Shown here: positions 1-8,400 of the stretch, one piece after another | Layout: each line of letters begins with the position of its first letter | How positions within the stretch are numbered: position 1 is the first letter of the stretch | Source: Alphaproteobacteria bacterium | GTDB lineage: Bacteria > Pseudomonadota > Alphaproteobacteria > Kiloniellales > JAKSDN01 | Length of the DNA stretch: 11,195 bases | Reading direction: 5' to 3' | Assembly: GCA_030598385.1 (NCBI GenBank) | Contig: JAUVQB010000013.1 | Location: 1-11,195 of the forward strand | Made by a program: the position numbers and the translations under genes | Notes under the pieces: generated by a model | What the model was told of the DNA's origin: nothing | What the model saw: the letters and a program-made list of their open reading frames with translations, nothing else | The model's database searches: none

Positions 1-40
1 CCCACCCCACCGAACATTGCCTGTGCCTGCACCGGACGGC

Positions 41-73
41 CTATGCCCAGGCTATTCCGGGGCTATACCCGCT
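41..73. repeat. Three tandem 11-bp units (CTATnCC...)
   Basis: Three adjacent units read CTATGCCCAGG, CTATTCCGGGG and CTATACCCGCT, so the core CTATnCC recurs exactly every 11 bases (TAT at 42, 53 and 64). The period is not a multiple of three, and no open frame of note crosses the units, so this is unlikely to be coding. A spacing of one helical turn would put each core on the same DNA face, as in tandem regulator sites; that reading is inference. Three degenerate units in GC-rich DNA could also be chance. Confidence 0.4.
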
Positions 74-120
74 GCGCGGCAATGCTCGGGGAAAGAGTAG
101 TCCGATTTGGAAATGGAGGC

Positions 121-190
121 AATAAGGTATAAGTAGTTGATATCAAGCGAAAATACGAAAGTTAACTCGATATCGATTAACTAAAGGTTT
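121..190. promoter_or_regulatory. AT-rich island, probable control region of a leftward gene
   Basis: These 70 bases are about 29% G+C (20 of 70), against strongly GC-rich surroundings. They hold a perfect 10-bp palindrome TTGATATCAA at 137-146 and a near-perfect 23-bp palindrome at 160-182. The island lies downstream of ftsB and no gene starts rightward from it, so it most likely serves a minus-strand gene beyond position 1. In many alphaproteobacteria that gene is pdhA, but it cannot be seen here. I found no -35/-10 pair good enough to name; the nearest on the minus strand is TTGATA with TATTGC 16 bases later. Confidence 0.4.
160..182. promoter_or_regulatory. 23-bp AT-rich palindrome, operator-like
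   Basis: Outer arms AGTTAA (160-165) and TTAACT (177-182) flank the inner palindrome TCGATATCGA (167-176). Only C166 is unpaired, so 11 base pairs match across the centre. The arms lack the GC-rich stem and T-run of an intrinsic terminator, so a dimeric regulator site is the better guess. No regulator can be named from the sequence. Confidence 0.4.
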
Positions 191-218
191 GCCCAAAGCC
201 AAGGACCGTCCGGCCCCC

Positions 219-545
219 TCACTCCAGCAGCGCGCCGGGCAGCAACACCAGCATCTCGTCATCCCGCGCGTAATTGAGCAACAACCGGGCCCGCTCCTCC
301 AGGAGATCGGGATCGAGGCTGTTGGGGCGCAATAGGCCGACCCGGTGCTCGAGCTGGTTCTTCTCCTGGTTCAGCACCGCTGCGTTGGCCTGGGCGACGC
401 GCAACTCCTTCTCGAGCTGCAACCAGGCCAACACGCCCCGCTCGCCCTGAATGATGTGATAGCCGAAGTAGCCGAGTGTCGCGGCCAAAAGGACCGGAGG
501 AAGGATGTGCCGCGCGCGGCGGCGAATTTCATGCACCAGCGCCAT
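219..545 (-). CDS. ftsB: Septum formation initiator FtsB/DivIC family protein
   Basis: Small bitopic inner-membrane protein of the divisome. In the family, FtsB pairs with FtsL through a coiled coil and works with FtsQ to recruit and activate septal peptidoglycan synthesis. The 108 residues show a short basic N-terminus (RRRARH), one membrane helix at about 14-32, the GERG turn at 34-37, and a leucine/asparagine-rich coiled coil at about 40-72. The conserved family block DPDLLEERAR follows at 78-87. Length and layout fit the family. The ATG at 545 has no strong ribosome binding site, but it gives the usual short cytoplasmic tail. It is the last gene of the minus-strand block; in many alphaproteobacteria ftsB lies between eno and pdhA, which agrees with this order. 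Product is clear; the symbol follows family usage. Confidence 0.9.
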   Translation of the reverse strand: MALVHEIRRRARHILPPVLLAATLGYFGYHIIQGERGVLAWLQLEKELRVAQANAAVLNQEKNQLEHRVGLLRPNSLDPDLLEERARLLLNYARDDEMLVLLPGALLE

Positions 546-709
546 GGCCGGAAGCGAATCACAAAGGCTTTCGAGCCGTCAACAAAAATCGTGCAATTCC
601 AATGAGTTTCGCCCGCGCCTTAATCCGGTCTCGCGATATTCCCGGTTTGGACTCCTTTTGGCCTCCGGCGGAGACGCCAACCTTGCGGCGACGATCGAGC
701 CTGCAGCGG

Positions 710-988
710 CTAGCCGTTGACCTTGAAGACCGCGCTCGGGATTTCGTCGGCTCGCGAAGCGCCGTAGCGGTGGCGGCCGAACCAGATGATCCCAACGCCG
801 CCCAAGGCGAGGACGATACCGCAGATCACAAGCCCCTTGTCGACCAGGGGTTCGCCGCCGATGAAGCCGGGGCCGAAGAGCGCGATCGCCACGCCCAGCA
901 CGACGTCCGTCGCTCCGGCGGACAGGAAGGCGAGCGCGATCAGGCTGCGCTGCTTGGCCGACATTTTGCCCGCGTTCGTTTGCTCCAT
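710..988 (-). CDS. Small two-helix membrane protein of unknown function
   Basis: I do not recognise this 92-residue protein. It has a polar N-terminus (MEQTNAGK), a hydrophobic segment at about 16-38, a short loop with GGEPLVDKG, a second hydrophobic segment at about 53-72 ending in WFGRHR, and a polar C-terminal tail. Two membrane helices are therefore likely. The ATG at 988 is preferred because GAAAGG lies about 7 bases upstream; an in-frame ATG at 1054 would add 22 residues without a comparable site, and the ATG at 964 lacks one. It lies between eno (117-base gap) and ftsB (164-base gap) in the same orientation, so it may be read with them or from its own promoter. The frame is supported by the binding site, hydrophobic pattern and clean stop, but not by any named domain. 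Confidence 0.65.
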   Translation of the reverse strand: MEQTNAGKMSAKQRSLIALAFLSAGATDVVLGVAIALFGPGFIGGEPLVDKGLVICGIVLALGGVGIIWFGRHRYGASRADEIPSAVFKVNG

Positions 989-1105
989 GACCGCACCTTT
1001 CGCTCGCACCGGAATGGGACCGTGGAGCACGAGTATCCCAAGCGAGACCTGCAATCCGATTAACTCTGGGATCGAGCGATAGACCGGTCGCGGTTGCCCC
1101 CCACC

Positions 1106-3260
<2,155 letters not shown>

Positions 3261-3299
3261 GGTGAAGAATCCTCATGGAACGCACCGTTACATTTGCGG

Positions 3300-4925
3300 C
3301 TACATGAGCCTCGACTGCGCCACCGCCGCCTCGATGAATGAGGTAAACAGCGGGTGCGGATCGTAGGGCTTGGACTTCAGCTCGGGGTGAAACTGCACGC
3401 CGATGAACCAGGGGTGATCCTCGAACTCGACGATCTCCGGCAGCTCGCCGTCCGGCGACAGTCCGGAAAACCGCAGACCAGCCTCTTCCAGCCTTTGGCG
3501 ATAGGTGATGTTGACCTCGTAGCGGTGGCGATGGCGCTCGCTGATATCGTCGGCCCGGTAGATCGCGTGGATCTTGGTCTCCGGCAGCAGATGGCAGGGA
3601 TAGGCGCCGAGGCGCATGCTGCCGCCCAGTTCGCTGTCCACGTTGCGGCGCTCGACCCGGTTGCCTTGAGTCCATTCCGTCAAGAGCCCGACGATCGGAT
3701 CCTCGCAGGGGCCGAACTCGGTCGAGCCAGCGCCTGGCAAATCGGCCAGAGAGCGCGCCGCCTCGATCACCGCCATTTGCATGCCGAAGCAAATGCCGAA
3801 GTAGGGGACCGTACGCTCGCGGGCGAAGCGCGCGGCGGCGATCTTGCCTTCCGCGCCGCGCTCGCCGAAGCCGCCGGGCACCAGGATGCCGTGCACGTTT
3901 TCCAGATGGTGGATCGCGCCTTTCGTCTCGAAGATCTCGGAATCCAGCCAGTTCACATTGACCCGCACGTTGTTCGCCACGCCGCCGTGGGTGAGCGCTT
4001 CGGCGAGCGATTTGTAGGAGTCGATCATGCTGGTGTACTTGCCGATGACACCGATGGTCACCTCGCCGTCGGGCTGGCGAATGCGCTCGACGACCTGGTC
4101 CCACATGGTGAGGTCGGGCGCCGGGGACTCGATCGCGAAATGGCGGCAGACCTCGGTATCCAGGCCCTGCTCGTGATAGGCCCGCGGCACGGCGTAGATG
4201 GTATCCACGTCCAGCGCCTCGATCACCGCCCGCTCCGGCACGTTGCAGAAAAGCCCGATCTTGCGCCGGGACTCGCGGCCGATGGGGTGCTCGCAGCGGC
4301 ACACCAGGATGTCCGGCTGGATCCCCAGGCCCTGCAGCTCCTTCACCGAATGCTGGGTCGGCTTGGTCTTGAGCTCGCCGGCAGAGGCGATGTAGGGCAC
4401 CAGGGTCAGATGGACGAAGAGGCTGCCCGGGGCGCCAACCTCGTTGCCCAACTGGCGAATGGCTTCCAGAAAAGGCAAGCTTTCGATGTCACCCACGGTG
4501 CCGCCGATCTCGCAGACCACGAAGTCTTCGTCGGCGATATCGGCGCGGATGAACTCCTTGATCGCCTCGGTCACGTGGGGAATGACCTGGACCGTGGCGC
4601 CGAGATAATCTCCGCGCCGTTCGCGGGCGATCACCTTGGAATAGATTTGGCCGGTCGTGACGTTGTCGCTCTTGCGGCCGGCCACCCCCGTGTAACGCTC
4701 GTAGTGCCCGAGGTCGAGATCCGTCTCGGCCCCGTCATCGGTGACGTAAACCTCACCGTGCTGGTAAGGGCTCATGGTGCCCGGATCAACGTTGAGGTAG
4801 GGATCGAGCTTGCGCAGGCGCACCTTGAAGCCGCGCGCCTGGAGCAGGGCTCCGAGGGCCGCGGAGGCGAGACCTTTACCGAGAGATGAGACCACGCCGC
4901 CAGTGACAAAAATATATCGCGTCAT
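3300..4925 (-). CDS. pyrG: CTP synthase (glutamine-hydrolysing)
   Basis: Makes CTP from UTP, ATP and glutamine, the last step of de novo pyrimidine nucleotide synthesis. The 541 residues carry an N-terminal synthetase domain with the P-loop-like [10 protein letters not shown] (9-18, K17), Mg ligands near D71 and E139 (CEIGGTVGD), and [12 protein letters not shown] (186-197). The C-terminal class I glutamine amidotransferase domain has nucleophile C379 in FGICFGMQ and partners H513 and E515 in FHPE. Both domains are complete and full length. The ATG at 4925 has no obvious Shine-Dalgarno sequence but matches the family start ([10 protein letters not shown]). It lies between secG (114-base gap) and kdsA (39-base gap). 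CTP is later used to activate KDO, which may explain the pairing with kdsA. A large open frame on the opposite strand is a codon-bias shadow. Confidence 0.98.
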   Translation of the reverse strand: MTRYIFVTGGVVSSLGKGLASAALGALLQARGFKVRLRKLDPYLNVDPGTMSPYQHGEVYVTDDGAETDLDLGHYERYTGVAGRKSDNVTTGQIYSKVIARERRGDYLGATVQVIPHVTEAIKEFIRADIADEDFVVCEIGGTVGDIESLPFLEAIRQLGNEVGAPGSLFVHLTLVPYIASAGELKTKPTQHSVKELQGLGIQPDILVCRCEHPIGRESRRKIGLFCNVPERAVIEALDVDTIYAVPRAYHEQGLDTEVCRHFAIESPAPDLTMWDQVVERIRQPDGEVTIGVIGKYTSMIDSYKSLAEALTHGGVANNVRVNVNWLDSEIFETKGAIHHLENVHGILVPGGFGERGAEGKIAAARFARERTVPYFGICFGMQMAVIEAARSLADLPGAGSTEFGPCEDPIVGLLTEWTQGNRVERRNVDSELGGSMRLGAYPCHLLPETKIHAIYRADDISERHRHRYEVNITYRQRLEEAGLRFSGLSPDGELPEIVEFEDHPWFIGVQFHPELKSKPYDPHPLFTSFIEAAVAQSRLM

Positions 4926-5007
4926 GGACCAACACTATCGACCGAAGCGGCGTCGGGAACAAGCCCCCAGATCAAACCGCGTAGCGTGAACGACACCGAA
5001 ATTGAGT

Positions 5008-5025
5008 GCCGGCTCGGCAGCCGGC
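5008..5025 (-). terminator. GC-rich hairpin after secG, possible weak terminator
   Basis: A perfect 6-bp stem GCCGGC/GCCGGC encloses a 6-base loop, starting 14 bases past the secG stop. On the minus strand it is followed by ACTCAATTTCGG, only loosely T-rich, so any termination would be partial. It could let secG be expressed more than pyrG. The same sequence is self-complementary and common in GC-rich DNA, so chance is possible. Confidence 0.3.
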
Positions 5026-5039
5026 GAAATGGCCGCGGC

Positions 5040-5363
5040 TTACTCGACCGGTACACTGGGCCCGGCCGGCTCTTGATCTTCCAGTGGTGCTGTCGTCGGC
5101 AGATCATCGAGTATCGAGGTTGGCTTGGAACCGCCGTCCGCCAGAATCGACAGGGTCAGGCTGGTCACCATGAAGGTCGTCGCCAGGATGGCCGTCGCCC
5201 GGGTCAGCAGGTTGGCCGTCCCGCGGCCGGTGAGGAAGCCGCCCATGCCGCCGCCACCGCCGCCGCCCATGCCTAGGGCGCCGCCCTCGCTGCGCTGGAG
5301 CAGCACGGCACCGATCATAGCCAAGGCCACAAGAAGGTGAATGACCAGCAATACGTTGTTCAT
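5040..5363 (-). CDS. secG: Preprotein translocase subunit SecG
   Basis: Small inner-membrane subunit of the SecYEG channel, which assists SecA-driven export. The 107 residues show a first membrane helix at about 3-22 and the hallmark LLQRSEGGALG (21-31). A glycine-rich cytoplasmic loop (31-42, seven consecutive glycines) leads into GRGTANLLTRATAIL, a second helix lies at about 53-75, and an acidic, proline-containing tail ends in PSVPVE. This is the family order. The ATG at 5363 has only a poor ribosome binding site (GGG about 6 bases upstream) but gives the expected first helix. It lies between tpiA (116-base gap) and pyrG, the usual alphaproteobacterial neighbourhood. The glycine run makes the DNA here a string of GCC/CCG codons on the plus strand, a likely slippage spot in sequencing. 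Confidence 0.95.
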   Translation of the reverse strand: MNNVLLVIHLLVALAMIGAVLLQRSEGGALGMGGGGGGGMGGFLTGRGTANLLTRATAILATTFMVTSLTLSILADGGSKPTSILDDLPTTAPLEDQEPAGPSVPVE

Positions 5364-5430
5364 CGAAACCCGTTGGATGCGGTGGCAGGGTGTTGCCGGC
5401 TATGTAATGCCTCCGGCCCGCTCTGGCCAG

Positions 5431-5458
5431 GGGCAATCGATGGTTTAATTGCCCTTTT
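5431..5458 (+). other. 7-bp hairpin with T4 on the plus strand, in the tpiA-secG spacer
   Basis: GGGCAAT (5431-5437) and ATTGCCC (5448-5454) form a perfect 7-bp stem around a 10-base loop, followed on the plus strand by TTTT (5455-5458). Read rightwards it resembles a short intrinsic terminator, yet the flanking genes tpiA and secG run leftwards, and on their strand the hairpin is preceded by A4 and has no T-run after it. It might stop antisense transcription or act as RNA structure in the tpiA-secG message. Confidence 0.35.
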
Positions 5459-5479
5459 CGGCGGCAAAGACAAGAGCGC

Positions 5480-6226
5480 TTAAGCGCACGCGGTGCCGAT
5501 CGCCCGAAATTCGCTTGCTTCGAGGCTGGCGCCGCCAACCAGCGCGCCGTCGACTTGATCGATGCCAAGCAGCTCCCCGGCGTTGGCCGCCTTGACCGAA
5601 CCGCCATAGAGGATGCGGATGGCTCTACCCCGGGCGTCGCCGAGCCGGTCGCACAGCAGCGTGCGGATATGGCCGTGTACGTCGCCCACGTCGTCTCGCG
5701 TCGGCGTCCGCCCGCTGCCGATCGCCCAGACCGGCTCGTAGGCGACCACGAACTCGCCCTCCGCCTGCGGCAGGGACCCGGCGATCTGAGCGCCCACCAC
5801 GGCCAAGGCCTCTCCGGCCTGGCGCTGGTCTTCGGTCTCGCCGATGCAGATGACGGGAACCAGGGCGGCGCCAAAAGCCGCCTCGGCCTTGGCGCGTACC
5901 AGGGAATTGCTTTCCCCGTGATCGGCGCGCCGCTCGGAGTGGCCGAGGATGACATGGCTGCAGCCGAGATCGGCCAGCATGGCCGCGCTGACATCGCCGG
6001 TGTGGGCGCCCTTCTCGGCGCTATGGCAGTCCTGGGCGCCCAGAAGGACCGGACTGCCGGCGATTTCTTCCGCTACGGGCACCAGAAGATGGAACGGAGG
6101 GCAGACCAGAAATTCACAGGCCGGCGGCTGGTCCCCCAATTGGGCGGCGAGATCGCGCGCAAGGCCGCGACCCGAAGCCAGCAAGCCGTTCATCTTCCAA
6201 TTGCCCGCGATCAACTTCCGCCTCAT
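5480..6226 (-). CDS. tpiA: Triosephosphate isomerase
   Basis: Interconverts dihydroxyacetone phosphate and glyceraldehyde 3-phosphate in glycolysis and gluconeogenesis; cytoplasmic dimer in the family. The 248-residue TIM barrel is full length, with AGNWKMNG (7-14, N9 and catalytic K11), GAQDCH (63-68), ILGHSERR with electrophile H96, AYEPVWAIGSG with catalytic base E164 and the start of the mobile loop 6, and YGGSVKAAN (207-215) binding phosphate. The usual GAQNCH is GAQDCH here, a mild variant. The ATG at 6226 has GAGGG about 4 bases upstream. It is the first gene of the minus-strand block and diverges from the ppiD-like gene across 269 bases. I could not identify its promoter; an imperfect inverted repeat at 6282-6304 lies about 55 bases upstream of the start. 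Confidence 0.98.
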   Translation of the reverse strand: MRRKLIAGNWKMNGLLASGRGLARDLAAQLGDQPPACEFLVCPPFHLLVPVAEEIAGSPVLLGAQDCHSAEKGAHTGDVSAAMLADLGCSHVILGHSERRADHGESNSLVRAKAEAAFGAALVPVICIGETEDQRQAGEALAVVGAQIAGSLPQAEGEFVVAYEPVWAIGSGRTPTRDDVGDVHGHIRTLLCDRLGDARGRAIRILYGGSVKAANAGELLGIDQVDGALVGGASLEASEFRAIGTACA

Positions 6227-6403
6227 CGTGCCCTCGCCTTTCGCTGCCGGCCCTTGCTGGCAATCGTCAAACGCCCATGATCCGGCGCGTACCTAACACG
6301 CCGGCCGGGTCAAGGCCAGAGCAGCCCGGGCACGGCACATCGAAGGACCGACGGGTGCCCCGGATGGACGCCCAGGGCGATCATGGCGATGCGGATTTGC
6401 CGG

Positions 6404-6432
6404 TTGCCCGGCTCGGGGCCGCTCCCTAAGAT
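6404..6432 (+). promoter_or_regulatory. Sigma-70-type promoter for the ppiD-like/trpE unit
   Basis: A -35 box TTGCCC (6404-6409; 4 of 6 match TTGACA) and a -10 box TAAGAT (6427-6432; 4 of 6 match TATAAT, including the key TA...T) are separated by exactly 17 bases. Transcription would start near 6439, giving a leader of about 56 bases before the ATG at 6496. It is the best promoter match I found in the divergent spacer. No operator is obvious around it. Confidence 0.5.
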
Positions 6433-6495
6433 GCGCCCGCCCAAACCGGGGGCTGAAACCGTCCGCCAGAGCCGCGAAAGGGATAGTACCGCGCC

Positions 6496-8397
6496 ATGTT
6501 GGGAAAGCTGCGCAAACAAGCCGGAAAAATCCTGATGTCCTTCATGTTCGGGATGTTGATCCTGAGTTTCGCGATCTGGGGCATCGGCGATATCTTCCGC
6601 GGCAGCAGCCGGACCACCACGGTTGCGGAGGTCGGCGGCTCCGAGATTGATGCCCAATTTTTCAGTCAGTATTTGACGCGCGATATCAATCTCTTGCAAA
6701 CTCAATTTGGCGGAAGACTCGACATCGATCAGATCCGCGCTTTGGGGATCGTCGAGCGGCTCTTGCAGGATCTCATTTTCGGCACCTTGCTCGATGAGCA
6801 GGCCAGCGGCATGGGCATGGTCATCAGTGAGGATCGCTTGAAGAAGCGCATCGTCGCGGAGCCGATGTTCCAAAACGAAGCCGGCAACTTCGACCGCGCC
6901 GTGTTCGCACAGGCGCTACAGATCAGCAACATGTCCGAGGAGTTTTACGTCCTCGCGCTCAAGCGCGACCTCATGCGGGAACAACTCGGCACCACGGCCA
7001 ATGGCGCCGTGCGAGTTTCGCGCCGTTTCGTCGAGGATTTCTTCAGCTATCGGGACGAACGGCGCGTCGCCGAGATCATCACCGTGCCGCACGGCGACGG
7101 CGAAGCCGTGCCAGAGCCCGACGACGCGGCGCTGCAGGCCGTCCTGACGTCCCGTGCCGAACGGTTTCAAACGCTCGAGCTCCGCAGCCTCGCCCTGATC
7201 GAAATGCGCGCCGAGGACCTGGTGGACGAGGTCCGGGTCAGCGAGGAGGAACTGCAGGACGAGTTCGACGCCCGCCGGGCCGAGTTTGCCAAGCCGGAGC
7301 GTCGCAGCCTCGAGCAGGTCCTGTTCGATTCAGAGGCCGAGGCCGCGGCTTTCAAGACGGCGCTGGACGAAGGCCAGGAGTTCGCGGCGGCCGCCGAAGC
7401 CCTCGAGCTTTCGCCCGTGGTGCTGGCGGAGGTGAGCCAAGCGGAGCTGGCGGGGCAGATGGCTGATTTGGCGCAAGCGGCTTTCGCGCTCCAGGCCGGT
7501 GAAGCGACGGAGCCGGTCGCAAGCCCCTTCGGCTGGCACGTGGTGCGGGCGACGGAAATCCTGCCGCCCTACGAACCCGTCTTCGAAGATCAGCGCGAGG
7601 CCTTGCAGGCCGAGATCGCCGAGCGCTATGCGGTTGACAGCCTGATCTCGCTGGCCAACCAATTGGACGACGAACTGGGCGCCGGCGCTGAGCTGGAAGA
7701 GGCGGCGGACAGTCTCGGCCTGGCGGTGACGAACCTGCGGGACCTCGACCGCACAGGCGCCACCGGCACCACCACAGCCGCGGGCGAACGGCCCGACTTG
7801 CCCCAATCCGATGACTTCCTGCGCGACGTGTTCGCGGCGGAGATCGGTGAAACCAGCCTGCTGAGCGAGACCCCGGACGGCGACTACTTCGTTTTCCGGG
7901 TCGATCAGGCGACGCCGCCGGCCGTGCGCTCTTTGGACGAGGTGCGCACCGAGGTTCTGGACATATGGCGCCAGGAGGAGGCGCGGCAGCACGCCCTGAT
8001 CCAGGCCGAGGCCCTGGCCGATCAGCTGCGCTTGGGAATCGCCATGGCCGAAATCGCGAGCGCCGAGGGATTGAGCCTCGGCCGAACCGAGCCGATCGAT
8101 CGATTTGGCTCGAACCCGGACGCCGCGGCTTCCCCCGACCTGACCGCCAAGCTTTTCGGCTTGGGCGAGGACGAGGTCGCGGTCGCGGAGGTTCCCGACG
8201 GCTGGGTCGTCTTGAAGCTGGCCGAGGTCCAGCCGGGCGACCCGGGCGCCAACATCCAAGCGGTCGACATCCTTGCAGACGGCCTGGCGGAGAGTCTCAA
8301 GAAAGATGTCTTGGCCGCATTTACGCGGGAGCTCGACCGCGACCTCGGTGTCAGCATCAACCAAGGCGCCATCGACGCCATCCTTGCGGCCTATTGA
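6496..8397 (+). CDS. PpiD/SurA-type membrane-anchored chaperone (PPIC-domain protein)
   Basis: Periplasmic folding factor tethered to the inner membrane, thought in the PpiD family to help proteins leaving the Sec channel. The 633 residues begin with a basic stretch and one membrane helix at about 11-31 followed by the family block GIGDIFRG (29-36). A SurA-like N-terminal region spans about 40-180, a parvulin (PPIC) region about 268-355 ending in FGWHVVR (345-351), and a long acidic C-terminal region reaches 633. The parvulin region looks degenerate: the usual first histidine is Q274 and no GGDLG segment is seen, so isomerase activity is doubtful and chaperone action more likely. The ATG at 6496 matches the family start; AAAGGGA lies 12 bases upstream, a rather long gap. 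trpE follows after 3 bases, so they are surely cotranscribed. Confidence 0.92.
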   Translation: MLGKLRKQAGKILMSFMFGMLILSFAIWGIGDIFRGSSRTTTVAEVGGSEIDAQFFSQYLTRDINLLQTQFGGRLDIDQIRALGIVERLLQDLIFGTLLDEQASGMGMVISEDRLKKRIVAEPMFQNEAGNFDRAVFAQALQISNMSEEFYVLALKRDLMREQLGTTANGAVRVSRRFVEDFFSYRDERRVAEIITVPHGDGEAVPEPDDAALQAVLTSRAERFQTLELRSLALIEMRAEDLVDEVRVSEEELQDEFDARRAEFAKPERRSLEQVLFDSEAEAAAFKTALDEGQEFAAAAEALELSPVVLAEVSQAELAGQMADLAQAAFALQAGEATEPVASPFGWHVVRATEILPPYEPVFEDQREALQAEIAERYAVDSLISLANQLDDELGAGAELEEAADSLGLAVTNLRDLDRTGATGTTTAAGERPDLPQSDDFLRDVFAAEIGETSLLSETPDGDYFVFRVDQATPPAVRSLDEVRTEVLDIWRQEEARQHALIQAEALADQLRLGIAMAEIASAEGLSLGRTEPIDRFGSNPDAAASPDLTAKLFGLGEDEVAVAEVPDGWVVLKLAEVQPGDPGANIQAVDILADGLAESLKKDVLAAFTRELDRDLGVSINQGAIDAILAAY

Positions 8398-8400
8398 GCC

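Noticed and set aside
554..582. Possible minus-strand promoter before ftsB (TTGACG, 17 bases, ATTCGC)
   Set aside because: The -35 is good but the -10 lacks the TA...T core, and the start point would fall almost on the ftsB ATG.
1035..1072. Inverted repeat ATCCCA/TGGGAT between eno and the small membrane gene
   Set aside because: The stem is only 6 bp with a 26-base loop and no T-run, so it does not support a terminator call.
3354..4889. A 511-codon open frame on the plus strand, opposite pyrG
   Set aside because: It is an antisense shadow of a fully convincing pyrG. High GC with third-position bias removes stops from the opposing frame, and its translation has no recognisable domain.
4926..5039. 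A tRNA gene in the secG-pyrG spacer, as seen near secG in some bacteria
   Set aside because: No cloverleaf arms, T-loop consensus or acceptor pairing could be found on either strand.
6282..6304. Imperfect inverted repeat CCGGCG...CGCCGG upstream of tpiA
   Set aside because: Six pairs of GC with a mismatch and no flanking T-run; this is common by chance in DNA of this composition.
6310..6873. A 187-codon minus-strand open frame reaching into the divergent spacer
   Set aside because: Most of it mirrors the start of the ppiD-like gene, it lacks a ribosome binding site, and the rest crosses the plus-strand promoter.
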